A stretch of 14,981 nucleotides of DNA from Rhodobacteraceae bacterium UBA6796. Its GTDB lineage: Bacteria > Pseudomonadota > Alphaproteobacteria > Rhodobacterales > Rhodobacteraceae. Position 1 is the stretch's first letter; every line of letters begins with the position of its first letter. The position numbers and the translations under genes are program-made. The notes under the pieces are model-generated. The model was not told the origin of the DNA, made no database searches, and saw only the letters and a program-made list of their open reading frames with translations. Below, piece by piece: positions 7,769-14,981 of this stretch. The stretch lies in the NCBI GenBank assembly GCA_002452815.1, contig DKFM01000024.1:1-14981 (forward strand), written 5' to 3'.

Positions 7769-8701
7769 ATGAGCGATATCGGCATTCTCGAGCGCGACAC
7801 CGAAGGCCAGTTCGGCGATTACATCGCCCTGCTGAAGCCGCGGGTCATGTCACTGGTGGTGTTCACCGCCTTCGTCGGTCTGGTCGTGGCGCCGGTGGGG
7901 GTGCATCCCTTCGTGGCCTTCGTCGCGGTGCTGTTCATCGCGCTGGGGGGCGGGGCTTCGGGCGCGCTGAACATGTGGTATGATGCCGACATCGACCGGC
8001 TGATGCGCCGCACCCAAAGCCGCCCGATCCCCGCAGGTCGGGTGACCGAGGGAGAGGCACTGGGCTTCGGGCTGGCACTGGCGGGGATTTCCTGCGTGAT
8101 GCTGGCGCTGGCCGCCAATATTTTTGCCGGGCTGTTCCTGGCCTTCACGATCTTCTTCTATGTCGTGGTCTACACGATCTGGCTGAAGCGCGCGACGCCG
8201 CAGAACATCGTGATCGGCGGCGCGGCCGGGGCGTTCCCGCCGATGATCGGCTGGGCCGTGGCCACGGGCGGCATCAGCATGGAATCGCTGGCGATGTTCG
8301 CGATCATCTTCCTGTGGACCCCGCCGCATTTCTGGTCGCTGGCGCTGTTCATGAAGGATGACTACTCCAACGCCGGCGTGCCGATGCTGACGGTGACGCA
8401 TGGCCGCCGGGTGACGCGCGGGCAGATCCTACTTTATACGCTGATCCTTGCGCCTGTGGCGGTGGGCACCGCGTTCACCAGCATCGGCGGGTCGGTCTAT
8501 CTGGCCGTGGCGCTGGTGCTGAATGCGCTGTTCATTCGTGGCGCGGTCCGGCTGTGGCGGCGTGACGATGCGGCGGCACTGGCCGAGAAATACGCCACCG
8601 AAAAGCGGTTCTTCTATTTCTCGCTGCTCTATCTGTTCGGGCATTTTCTGGCGCTGCTGGCCGAAAAGGGCCTGAGCCTGTTCGGCATGGGGGGCTGGTG
8701 A
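7769..8701 (+). CDS. ctaB: Protoheme IX farnesyltransferase (heme O synthase)
   Basis: Integral membrane prenyltransferase that adds a farnesyl group to heme B to make heme O, the precursor of heme A for the aa3 oxidase. The 310-residue protein is strongly hydrophobic with about nine membrane segments. It shows the UbiA-family substrate site N68-MWY-D72-ADI-D76 and the second acidic site KDDYSNAGVPML (196-207), plus the KRATPQNIVIGG loop. The ATG at 7769 follows a GGGGAGGG ribosome binding site. A GTG at 7751 would add six residues without a good site. The stop overlaps the start of the next gene by one base (TGATG), which suggests translational coupling. Also called cyoE or cox10. Confidence 0.97.
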   Translation: MSDIGILERDTEGQFGDYIALLKPRVMSLVVFTAFVGLVVAPVGVHPFVAFVAVLFIALGGGASGALNMWYDADIDRLMRRTQSRPIPAGRVTEGEALGFGLALAGISCVMLALAANIFAGLFLAFTIFFYVVVYTIWLKRATPQNIVIGGAAGAFPPMIGWAVATGGISMESLAMFAIIFLWTPPHFWSLALFMKDDYSNAGVPMLTVTHGRRVTRGQILLYTLILAPVAVGTAFTSIGGSVYLAVALVLNALFIRGAVRLWRRDDAAALAEKYATEKRFFYFSLLYLFGHFLALLAEKGLSLFGMGGW

Positions 8702-8946
8702 TGGCTTTTACGCGCGATCACGAATTGCACCGCCGCCGGTTCGGCCGCAATGCCGGGCTGGGGCTGGTGCTGATCGGCTTTGTGGTGCTGGTCTTCGGGC
8801 TGACCATCGTCAAGGTCCAGCGCGGCGACAAGATGCAGGCATATGACCACCAGCCGCGCGTCAGCATGCTGCCTGCGTCCGATCCCGCGCCTGCGCGGCC
8901 TGCGAAAATCGCCCCCGGCGCCCCGATCGGACAGGTGAGCGAATGA
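8701..8946 (+). CDS. Small CoxF-like membrane protein of the oxidase cluster
   Basis: An 81-residue protein with a basic N-terminus (HELHRRRFGRNAG), one transmembrane helix (about 18-37, ending LTIVKVQRGD) and a proline/alanine-rich tail likely in the periplasm. Small proteins with the same basic-helix-TIVK layout sit between ctaB and ctaG in many alphaproteobacterial oxidase operons and are annotated CoxF or cytochrome oxidase assembly protein. Their precise role is not established. It overlaps ctaB by one base and ctaG by four (ATGA), so it is almost certainly translated together with them. The GTG at 8698 is in frame, but the ATG at 8701 is preferred because it gives the TGATG coupling. 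Confidence 0.85.
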   Translation: MAFTRDHELHRRRFGRNAGLGLVLIGFVVLVFGLTIVKVQRGDKMQAYDHQPRVSMLPASDPAPARPAKIAPGAPIGQVSE

Positions 8947-9524
8947 CAGCCCCGGCTCGCTCCAACCGCCGTATCGTGCTGCAACTGGTGGCCGTCATCG
9001 TGGTGATGGGGGCGGGGGCCTGGGCTGCGGTGCCGTTCTACGACTGGTTCTGCCGCACCACCGGCTTTGCCGGCACCACGCAGGTGTCGCAGGCCGGGTC
9101 CGACGTGATCCTCGACGAAACCGTCACCGTGCGTTTCGACGCCAATGTGGCGCGCGGCATGCCGTGGAAATTCCGCCCGGTCCAGAACGAAATGACCCTG
9201 CGCATCGGCGAAACCGGGCTGGCCTATTTCGAGGCCTACAACCCCACCGACCGGGTCGTCGCGGGCACGGCGAGCTATAACGTCGCCCCCGATCTGGCGG
9301 GCGGGTTCTTCGACAAGATCGAATGCTTCTGCTTTACCGAACAGGTGCTGCAACCGGGCGAGCGGGTCGAGATGCCGGTCTCGTTCTTCGTCGATCCGGC
9401 GCTGGTCACCGACCGGGATGCGGGCCGCATTCGCAATATCACGCTGTCTTATACTTTCTTCGAAACCGATCTGCCTTCGCAGCAGGCCGCGCTTGCGCCC
9501 GTTGCGAAGATCCCCGTCAACTGA
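8943..9524 (+). CDS. ctaG: Cytochrome c oxidase assembly protein CtaG (Cox11 family)
   Basis: Copper chaperone that inserts CuB into subunit I of the aa3 oxidase. The 193-residue protein has one N-terminal membrane anchor (about 11-30) followed by a periplasmic beta-domain. The paired copper-binding cysteines are C128 and C130 in [10 protein letters not shown] further conserved cysteine is C37 in [13 protein letters not shown]. The MPVSFFVDP and LSYTFF segments match the Cox11 family. Its ATG overlaps the stop of the CoxF-like gene as ATGA. This is the Cox11 type and should not be confused with the unrelated Bacillus CtaG. Confidence 0.97.
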   Translation: MTAPARSNRRIVLQLVAVIVVMGAGAWAAVPFYDWFCRTTGFAGTTQVSQAGSDVILDETVTVRFDANVARGMPWKFRPVQNEMTLRIGETGLAYFEAYNPTDRVVAGTASYNVAPDLAGGFFDKIECFCFTEQVLQPGERVEMPVSFFVDPALVTDRDAGRIRNITLSYTFFETDLPSQQAALAPVAKIPVN

Positions 9525-9543
9525 GGCCGACAGGACAACCCAA

Positions 9544-10347
9544 ATGGCGCATGCAAAGAACCACGACTATCACATCCTGCCCCCCTCGATCTGGCCGCTG
9601 CTGAGCGCGCTGGGGGCGTTTGTCATGCTTTTCGGGGCGGTGATGTGGATGACCAAGGTCACCCCCTTCATCTTCTTCGCGGGGCTGCTGCTGGTGCTGT
9701 ATTGCATGTATGGCTGGTGGTCCGACGTGGTGGCCGAGGGCGAGCGGCACGAACACACGCCGGTGGTTCGCATCGGGCTGCGCTATGGCTTCATCCTGTT
9801 CATCATGTCCGAGGTGATGTTCTTCGCCGCCTGGTTCTGGAGCTTCTTCAAACACGCGATGTATCCGATGGGGCCCGAAAGCCCGGCGGTCGACGGGCAG
9901 TGGCCGCCCGCCGGCATCGAGACCTTCGATCCCTGGCATCTGCCGCTGATTAACACCGTCATTCTGTTGCTGTCGGGTGTCACGCTGACCTGGGCGCACC
10001 ATGCGCTGGTGCATGAAAACAACCGGCAGGACGTGAAAAACGGGCTGATCCTGACGGTCCTGCTGGGCGCGCTGTTCACCTGCTTTCAAGCCTATGAATA
10101 CAGCCACGCGGCCTTTGGTCTGGCGGGCAATATCTATGGCGCGAACTTCTTCATGGCGACGGGGTTCCACGGGCTGCATGTCATCATCGGCACGATCTTC
10201 CTGCTGGTCTGCCTGATCCGGGTGATGAAGGGTCAGTTCACCCCGGACGAGCATGTCGGCTTCGAGGCTGCCGCCTGGTACTGGCACTTCGTCGATGTGG
10301 TGTGGCTCTTCCTCTTTGCTTCGATCTATATCTGGGGCAGCGCGTAA
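9544..10347 (+). CDS. ctaE: Cytochrome c oxidase subunit III
   Basis: The third core subunit of the aa3 oxidase, which stabilises subunit I and its proton uptake. The 267-residue protein has about seven membrane helices. It shows family signatures [15 protein letters not shown] at the N-terminus, the [17 protein letters not shown] helix with its conserved glutamate, [18 protein letters not shown], and [15 protein letters not shown] near the end. The ATG at 9544 has AGGA at 9532-9535 as the ribosome binding site. Upstream in-frame codons lie inside ctaG and are not likely starts. The gap to ctaG is 19 bases. A strong hairpin follows the stop at 10347. Confidence 0.98.
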   Translation: MAHAKNHDYHILPPSIWPLLSALGAFVMLFGAVMWMTKVTPFIFFAGLLLVLYCMYGWWSDVVAEGERHEHTPVVRIGLRYGFILFIMSEVMFFAAWFWSFFKHAMYPMGPESPAVDGQWPPAGIETFDPWHLPLINTVILLLSGVTLTWAHHALVHENNRQDVKNGLILTVLLGALFTCFQAYEYSHAAFGLAGNIYGANFFMATGFHGLHVIIGTIFLLVCLIRVMKGQFTPDEHVGFEAAAWYWHFVDVVWLFLFASIYIWGSA

Positions 10348-10374
10348 GCGCCCCTTGGCGCCCGGGACATGCGC

Positions 10375-10402
10375 GCGGCGCGGGGGGCAACCTTCGCGCC
10401 GC
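10375..10402 (+). terminator. Stable hairpin with GCAA tetraloop between ctaE and surf1
   Basis: GCGGCGCG (10375-10382) pairs perfectly with CGCGCCGC (10395-10402). The stem extends inward as GGGG against CCTT, with two G-U pairs, to close on the GNRA-type loop GCAA (10387-10390). The stem is 12 base pairs. It ends 7 bases before the surf1 ribosome binding site and is followed only by AATCTTT, so termination would be partial. It may limit expression of the downstream genes or protect the ctaC-ctaE message from 3' decay. Confidence 0.5.
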
Positions 10403-10418
10403 AATCTTTGGAGGGGCG

Positions 10419-11096
10419 ATGAAACGCTATATCTTTCCGCTGATCCTGGGCGTGGTGGGCTGCGCGATCTTGCTGAACCTCGGGTTCTGGCAGTTGCGCC
10501 GTCTGGCCTGGAAAGACCAGATTCTGGCCGAGATTTCCGCGCAGATCGCGGGCCCCGCGCAGGATCTGCCCGCCGAAGGCACCGATACGCGCGCACTGAA
10601 ATACACGCCGGTGATGATGGCGGGGGCGACTACCGGCGCGGAAATTCTGGTGCTGTCGGGGCAAAAGGGCGTGGGCCCGGGCTATGAGGTGATTTCGGCC
10701 TTCGAGACCGGCGAGGGGCGGCAGGTGCTGCTGGATCGCGGCTTCATCCCCGAGGCGGCGCGGCGCAGCCCGCGCCCGGGCACCGCGCTGATCGTGGCCG
10801 GCAATCTGCACTGGCCCGAGGAAACCGACAGCTACACCCCCGCGCCCGATCTGACGGCGCAGGTCTGGTATGCCCGCGACGTCCCCGCGATGGCCGAACA
10901 TCTGGGGACAGAGCCGGTTCTGGTCGTTGCCGCCCGGATCGAGGGCGACACGCAGGGGGTGACGCCGCAGCCGATTGCCATTACCGGCATTCCAAATGAT
11001 CACAGAAACTATGCAATCACGTGGTTTTCGCTCGCAATCGTCTGGGCGGGGATGACAGCGTTCCTGTTGTGGCGTATCAGGCGGCAACAGATCTGA
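10419..11096 (+). CDS. surf1: SURF1 family oxidase assembly protein
   Basis: Inner-membrane assembly factor that helps place heme a into subunit I of the aa3 oxidase. The 225-residue protein has two membrane helices (about 4-22 and 201-219) enclosing a periplasmic domain. Family motifs are LGFWQLRRLAWK (21-32) at the end of the first helix, LLDRGFIP in the middle, and NDHRNYAITWFSLA just before and in the second helix. The ATG at 10419 is preceded by GGAGG at 10410-10414; an upstream in-frame extension from 10302 lies over ctaE and is rejected. It lies 71 bases after ctaE, behind a hairpin, and 9 bases ahead of thrC. Confidence 0.95.
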   Translation: MKRYIFPLILGVVGCAILLNLGFWQLRRLAWKDQILAEISAQIAGPAQDLPAEGTDTRALKYTPVMMAGATTGAEILVLSGQKGVGPGYEVISAFETGEGRQVLLDRGFIPEAARRSPRPGTALIVAGNLHWPEETDSYTPAPDLTAQVWYARDVPAMAEHLGTEPVLVVAARIEGDTQGVTPQPIAITGIPNDHRNYAITWFSLAIVWAGMTAFLLWRIRRQQI

Positions 11097-11105
11097 GGGT
11101 GACTG

Positions 11106-12497
11106 ATGCGGTATATCTCGACCCGGGGGCAGGCCCCCGTGCTGACGTTCGGCGAAGCGATGTTGACGGGGCTGGCGCGCGATGGCGGGCTGTATGTGCC
11201 GCAAACCGTGCCCGCGATGAGCGCGGATGACATCGCGGCGCTGGCGGGGCAAAGCTATGAAGAGGTCGCCTTCCGCGTGATGTTCCCCTTCGTGGGCGAA
11301 ACCTTCACCGAGTCCGAACTGCGCGGCGCCATCGCGCGCGCCTATGCGGGCTTTGGCCATGTCGCGCGCGCGCCGCTGGTGCAGCTTGATCAGGGGCATT
11401 TCCTGCTGGAACTGTTCCATGGGCCCACGCTCGCGTTCAAGGATTTCGCGATGCAGATCATCGGCCAGCTCTTTCAGATCGAACTGGCCAAGCAGGGCAA
11501 GCGCATCACCATTGTCGGCGCCACCTCGGGCGATACCGGATCGGCCGCGATCGAGGCCTTCAAGGGGCTGGAAAACGTGGATGTCTTCATCCTGTTCCCG
11601 CATGGCCGCGTCAGCGAGGTGCAGCGCCGCCAGATGACCACGCCGCCCGAGGCCAACGTGCATGCGCTGGCGCTGGATGGCACTTTCGACGATTGCCAGA
11701 ACCGCCTGAAAGACATGTTCAACCATTTCGAATTCCGCGATGAGGTGGGGCTTGCTGGCGTCAACAGCATCAACTGGGCGCGGGTTCTGGCGCAGGTGGT
11801 CTATTACTTCACCGCCGCCGTCAGCTTGGGCGCACCCGGCCGCAAGATCAGCTTCACCGTGCCTACGGGCAATTTCGGCGACATCTTCGCGGGCTTCATC
11901 GCGCGCGAAATGGGCCTGCCGATCGACAAGCTGGTGATCGCGACCAACCAGAACGACATCCTGCACCGCTGCCTGACCACGGGCGAATATCGGATGGACG
12001 GGGTGAAGCCCTCGATCAGCCCGTCGATGGATATTCAGATTTCCTCGAACTTCGAACGGGCGCTGTTCTGGGCCTATGGCCGCGACGGTGCCGCCGTGGC
12101 GCAGCTGATGGACGAGCTGAAAACCGAAGGCGGCTTCCGTGTCAGCCAGGGCGCGCTGCAGGCGCTGCGCGAGGTCTATGTCTCGGGGCGGGTGTCCGAG
12201 GGCGAGACCAGCGAAACGATCCGCGACGAACTCGCGCGTTCGGGTGAATTGCTGTGCCCGCATTCGGCGGTGGGCGTGCGCGTGGGCGCGGCCCATGTCG
12301 CGGCGCCGGTGCCGATGGTGACGCTGGCCACCGCGCATCCCGCGAAATTCCCCGATGCGGTCGCGGCTGCAACGGGCATTCGCCCCGGCCTGCCGCCGCG
12401 GATGGCCGATCTGTTCGATCGCCCCGAGCGGGTGACGCGCGTGCCCAACGATCTGGCCGCGCTGGAAGCGCTGATCGAAGAGGGACGGCGCAAGTGA
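11106..12497 (+). CDS. thrC: Threonine synthase
   Basis: PLP enzyme that converts O-phosphohomoserine to threonine in the cytoplasm. The 463-residue length and the N-terminal MRYISTRGQAPVLTFGEA belong to the longer class of threonine synthases found in Proteobacteria and fungi. The PLP lysine is K112 in GPTLAFKDFA, and the phosphate-binding glycine-rich loop is GATSGDTGSAA. VPTGNFGDIFAG and ATNQND are further family signatures. The ATG at 11106 has GAGGGTG as the ribosome binding site. It starts 9 bases after surf1 and its stop overlaps the next start (GTGA), so it appears to be in one transcript with oxidase assembly genes although its pathway is unrelated. I recall the thrC position behind surf1 as common in Rhodobacterales. 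Confidence 0.97.
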   Translation: MRYISTRGQAPVLTFGEAMLTGLARDGGLYVPQTVPAMSADDIAALAGQSYEEVAFRVMFPFVGETFTESELRGAIARAYAGFGHVARAPLVQLDQGHFLLELFHGPTLAFKDFAMQIIGQLFQIELAKQGKRITIVGATSGDTGSAAIEAFKGLENVDVFILFPHGRVSEVQRRQMTTPPEANVHALALDGTFDDCQNRLKDMFNHFEFRDEVGLAGVNSINWARVLAQVVYYFTAAVSLGAPGRKISFTVPTGNFGDIFAGFIAREMGLPIDKLVIATNQNDILHRCLTTGEYRMDGVKPSISPSMDIQISSNFERALFWAYGRDGAAVAQLMDELKTEGGFRVSQGALQALREVYVSGRVSEGETSETIRDELARSGELLCPHSAVGVRVGAAHVAAPVPMVTLATAHPAKFPDAVAAATGIRPGLPPRMADLFDRPERVTRVPNDLAALEALIEEGRRK

Positions 12498-13753
12498 TCC
12501 AGACGACGACGCTGCCGAACGGTCTGCGGATCATCACCGAGGCGATGCCGGGGCTTGCCTCGGCCACGGTGGGCATTTGGGTGACTGCGGGCGGGCGCCA
12601 CGAACGCCCCGAACAGAACGGGATCGCCCATTTCCTGGAACACATGGCGTTCAAGGGCACCCGGACCCGCACCGCGCTGCAGATCGCCGAGGCGATCGAG
12701 GACGTGGGCGGCTATATCAACGCCTATACCTCGCGCGAGATGACGGCCTATTACGCCCGCGTGCTGGGCGGCGACGTGCCGCTGGCGCTGGAGGTGATTT
12801 CCGACATCGTTCTGAACCCGATCTTCGATCCGCGCGAGATCGAGGTCGAGCGGCATGTGATCTTGCAGGAAATCGGTCAGGCGCTCGATACGCCCGACGA
12901 CATCATCTTCGACTGGCTGCAAGAGGCCGCCTATCCCGATCAGGCGATGGGGCGCACGATTCTGGGCCCGGCCGAACGGGTGCAGGCCTTTGGCCGCGCC
13001 GATCTGGCGGGATTTGTGGCCGAGCATTACGGCCCCGATCAGATGATCCTGTCGGCGGCGGGGGCGGTCGATCACGACGCCATCGTGAAACAGGCCGAAG
13101 CCGCCTTTGGCGGGCTGTCGCCGGTGGGGGCGCATCCGGTGCAGGGCGCGCTGTGGCAAGGGTCCGAACGGCGCGAGGTCAAGGATCTGGAGCAGGTCCA
13201 TTTCGCGCTGGCCTTCGAGGGCCCGGCCTATCGCGACGCCGATCTTTACACCGCGCAGGTCTATGCCACCGCGATGGGCGGCGGCATGTCGAGCCGGCTG
13301 TTCCAGAAGATCCGCGAGGAACGCGGCCTGTGCTATTCGATCTTTGCGCAGGCCGGGGCCTATGACGACACCGGCATGGTGACGATCTATGCCGGCACGT
13401 CCGAGGAAGAAATCGGCGCGCTGTGCGGCCTGACCGTGGACGAGCTGAAACGGGCCGCCGACGACATGTCCGAGGCCGAGGTGGCGCGGGCGCGCGCGCA
13501 GATGAAGGCGGGCATGCTGATGGGGCTGGAAAGCGCCTCGAGCCGGGCCGAGCGGATGGCGCGCAACCTGTCGATCTGGGGCCGGGTGCCCGGGCTGGAA
13601 GAGGTGTCGCAAAAGATCGACGCGGTCAGCTGCGCGGCGGTGCGCGACTATGCCGGCCGGCTGGCGGCCTCGGGGCGCTCGGCGCTGGCGCTTTACGGCC
13701 CGGTCGGCGATGCCCCCGCGCTGGAGACCCTGCGCGAACGGCTTGCCAGCTGA
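12494..13753 (+). CDS. M16 family processing-peptidase-like zinc protease
   Basis: A 419-residue member of the M16B group, related to the beta subunit of the mitochondrial processing peptidase. The inverted zinc motif HFLEH is at residues 46-50. The third ligand is predicted as E126 in VILQEI, exactly 76 residues beyond H50 as in the HxxEH-x76-E pattern, so it should be active. The C-terminal half has the family segments MGGGMSSRLFQKIREERGLCYSI and ESASSRAERMARNLSIWG. I chose the GTG at 12494, which overlaps the thrC stop by four bases and is preceded by AGAGGGA. The protein then begins (M)IQTTTLPNGLRI as expected for the family. A longer in-frame ORF from 12254 only adds out-of-frame thrC sequence. 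The native substrate in bacteria is not known. Confidence 0.94.
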   Translation: MIQTTTLPNGLRIITEAMPGLASATVGIWVTAGGRHERPEQNGIAHFLEHMAFKGTRTRTALQIAEAIEDVGGYINAYTSREMTAYYARVLGGDVPLALEVISDIVLNPIFDPREIEVERHVILQEIGQALDTPDDIIFDWLQEAAYPDQAMGRTILGPAERVQAFGRADLAGFVAEHYGPDQMILSAAGAVDHDAIVKQAEAAFGGLSPVGAHPVQGALWQGSERREVKDLEQVHFALAFEGPAYRDADLYTAQVYATAMGGGMSSRLFQKIREERGLCYSIFAQAGAYDDTGMVTIYAGTSEEEIGALCGLTVDELKRAADDMSEAEVARARAQMKAGMLMGLESASSRAERMARNLSIWGRVPGLEEVSQKIDAVSCAAVRDYAGRLAASGRSALALYGPVGDAPALETLRERLAS

Positions 13754-14337
13754 TGCTCGGGCGGCGTCGGAAGCCCTCGGTAGAGACGGCGCGGATGGTG
13801 CTGCGCCTGCCGATGCATTCCGATTACCGCGACTGGGCCTTGCTGCGCGAGGAAAGCCGCGATTTCCTGACCCCGTGGGAGCCCGCCTGGGCGCCCGACC
13901 ATCTGGGCCGCAAGGCCTTTGCCGACCGGGTCTATTGGGCGGCCCGGGCCGAGGGCGCGGGCACTGCGTTGCCGTTCTTCCTGATCCGCAAACAGGATGC
14001 GCGGGTGCTGGGGGCGATCACGCTTGACAGTATCCGGCGCGGCCCCGCGCAGGCGGGAACGCTGGGCTATTGGGTGGGGCAACGCTACGCCCGGCAGGGA
14101 TATATGCGCGAGGCGATCGGCGCGGTGGTGGATTACGCCTTCAGCGTGCTGGACCTGAGCCGGATCGAGGCCGCCTGCCTGCCCGAAAACGTGGCGTCGC
14201 GCGGGGCGTTGGAAAAATCGGGCTTCAAATACGAAGGCGTCGCGCAGAGCTATTTGCAGATCAACGGGCGCTGGCGCAATCATGTGCTGTATTCCAACCT
14301 GCGCCCGGATCGGCGCGGGCGGACCGATATCGGCTGA
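13753..14337 (+). CDS. GNAT family N-acetyltransferase, RimJ/RimL type
   Basis: Acetyl-CoA-dependent N-acetyltransferase of the group that modifies the N-terminal alanine of ribosomal proteins such as S5. The 194-residue protein shows TARMVLRLPMHSDYRDW near the N-terminus. The acetyl-CoA site is VGQRYARQGYMREAI (about 108-122), and the motif-B region is CLPENVASRGALEKSGFKYEG (about 142-162). These match RimJ/RimL proteins. The ATG at 13753 overlaps the M16 stop by one base (TGATG), indicating translational coupling. The actual target could differ from S5, so I leave the gene symbol empty; rimJ is the usual label. Confidence 0.9.
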   Translation: MLGRRRKPSVETARMVLRLPMHSDYRDWALLREESRDFLTPWEPAWAPDHLGRKAFADRVYWAARAEGAGTALPFFLIRKQDARVLGAITLDSIRRGPAQAGTLGYWVGQRYARQGYMREAIGAVVDYAFSVLDLSRIEAACLPENVASRGALEKSGFKYEGVAQSYLQINGRWRNHVLYSNLRPDRRGRTDIG

Positions 14338-14354
14338 AACGCATATGGCCCGCG

Positions 14355-14404
14355 CCGGGGGCCAGCCCCCGGACCCCCGGGATATTTCGGCCAGAAAGAA
14401 GAGG
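14355..14404 (+). repeat. G/C-rich intergenic hairpin element ahead of the FAD enzyme gene
   Basis: CCGGGGG (14355-14361) can pair with either of two CCCCCGG copies (14366-14372 or 14374-14380), giving two mutually exclusive 7-base-pair stems. The element continues as GATATTTCGGCCAGAAAGAAGAGG, whose AAGAAGAGG serves as the ribosome binding site. From memory, intergenic sequences of the form CCCCCGGACCCCCGGGATATTT recur through Rhodobacterales genomes just ahead of genes. That is general familiarity rather than a search. Only one copy is in this window. No U-tract follows the stem. Confidence 0.5.
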
Positions 14405-14409
14405 CAAAA

Positions 14410-14981
14410 ATGCTGAACCCCGCAGATCAGGCCTTTGTTGCGCATCTCGCGCAGGCGGTGCCCGGGCTGTCGCTGGGCGCACCCGAGCCGCGCTATCTGG
14501 AAGAGCCGCGGGGGCTGTGGCAGGGGCGGGGCGGCGTGGTGGCGAAGCCCGCCGATACCGCGCAGGTGGCGGGGGTGTTGCGCGCCTGCCATGCCGCGCG
14601 GGTGGGGGTTGTGCCCTATGGTGGCGGGACCGGGCTTGTGGGCGGGCAGGTGCAGACCGAAGGCCCGGCGCCGGTGATCCTGAGCCTGGAAAAGATGGCC
14701 GCGGTGCGCGCGATCGACGATCATGTGCTGGTGATCGAGGCGGGGGCGACACTGGCCGAGGCGCAGGCCGCCGCCGCCGCGCAGGGGCGGCTGTTTCCGC
14801 TGACCCTGGCCAGCCAGGGCACGGCACGGATCGGCGGGTGCCTTGCGACCAATGCGGGTGGCGTCAACGTGCTGCGCTATGGCAATGCGCGCGAGCTGTG
14901 TCTGGGCATCGAGGCGGTGCTGGCCGATGGTACGGTGATCGCGGGGCTGCGGCGATTGCGCAAGGACAACACCGGCTATGA
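14410..14981 (+). CDS. FAD-linked 2-hydroxyacid dehydrogenase (5' part only)
   Basis: The first 190 codons of a GlcD/D-lactate dehydrogenase family flavoprotein. The visible part is the N-terminal FAD-binding PCMH domain, with VVAKPADTAQVAGVLRAC (about 43-60), the pyrophosphate-binding VVPYGGGTGLVGGQV (67-81), and PLTLASQGTARIGGCLATNAGG followed by VLRYGNAREL. RKDNTGYD is being entered at the window end. Full-length relatives have about 470 residues and oxidise D-lactate, D-2-hydroxyglutarate or glycolate. The substrate-binding domain is outside the window, so the specificity cannot be told. The ATG at 14410 follows AAGAAGAGG. It lies 72 bases after the acetyltransferase gene, behind a hairpin element, so it may be only partly co-transcribed. 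Confidence 0.9.
   Translation, partial: MLNPADQAFVAHLAQAVPGLSLGAPEPRYLEEPRGLWQGRGGVVAKPADTAQVAGVLRACHAARVGVVPYGGGTGLVGGQVQTEGPAPVILSLEKMAAVRAIDDHVLVIEAGATLAEAQAAAAAQGRLFPLTLASQGTARIGGCLATNAGGVNVLRYGNARELCLGIEAVLADGTVIAGLRRLRKDNTGY

Noticed and set aside
6709..7800. N-terminal extension of the tldD reading frame over the intergenic region and ctaC
   Set aside because: It is antisense to the well-supported ctaC gene, encodes arginine- and histidine-rich sequence without family match, and tldD has a good start with ribosome binding site at 6708.
10326..12338. Long minus-strand open frame across ctaE, surf1 and thrC
   Set aside because: It runs antisense across three clear genes and their gaps and its translation resembles the usual antisense composition of GC-rich DNA.
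12176..13612. Minus-strand open frame antisense to thrC and the M16 peptidase
   Set aside because: No start context or recognisable motif; explained as a shadow of the peptidase gene.

Overview
The window is high-GC DNA with codon use and gene order typical of the alphaproteobacterial order Rhodobacterales (Rhodobacter, Paracoccus, Rhodovulum and relatives). The main reasons are the aa3 cytochrome oxidase cluster ctaC-ctaB-coxF-like-ctaG-ctaE-surf1 running into thrC, an M16 processing peptidase and a RimJ-type acetyltransferase, and the dprA and topA genes lying close together. I place it at order level only; species cannot be read from the sequence alone.

Left part (1-6708), mostly minus strand. 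It holds the nearly complete A subunit of a 3-oxoacid CoA-transferase (cut by the window edge), topA (DNA topoisomerase I), dprA (loading of imported single-stranded DNA onto RecA) and tldD (zinc protease subunit). A small plus-strand gene for an exported protein of unknown function sits between topA and dprA and converges on dprA with a 3-base gap. The 166-base gap upstream of dprA is unusually AT-rich for this genome. It holds a near-consensus CtrA box, two perfect palindromes and a strong hairpin.

Right part (6709-14981), all plus strand. A divergent intergenic region with a terminator-shaped hairpin and an operator-like inverted repeat leads into a tightly packed cluster. CtaC and CtaE are subunits II and III of the aa3 oxidase. 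CtaB makes heme O, the heme A precursor, CtaG (Cox11) delivers copper to CuB, Surf1 helps heme a insertion, and the small CoxF-like membrane protein sits between ctaB and ctaG. Subunit I (ctaD) and heme A synthase (ctaA) are not here. The cluster continues with overlaps or gaps under 10 bases into thrC, the M16 peptidase and the GNAT acetyltransferase. A hairpin-containing intergenic element then precedes the start of a FAD-linked 2-hydroxyacid dehydrogenase gene, truncated at the window end.

There are no tRNA or rRNA genes, CRISPR arrays, insertion sequences or phage genes. This is a core-genome region, and I do not see an undescribed multi-gene system. The observations worth following are regulatory: the CtrA-like box at dprA, the structured intergenic regions, and the uncharacterised exported protein.
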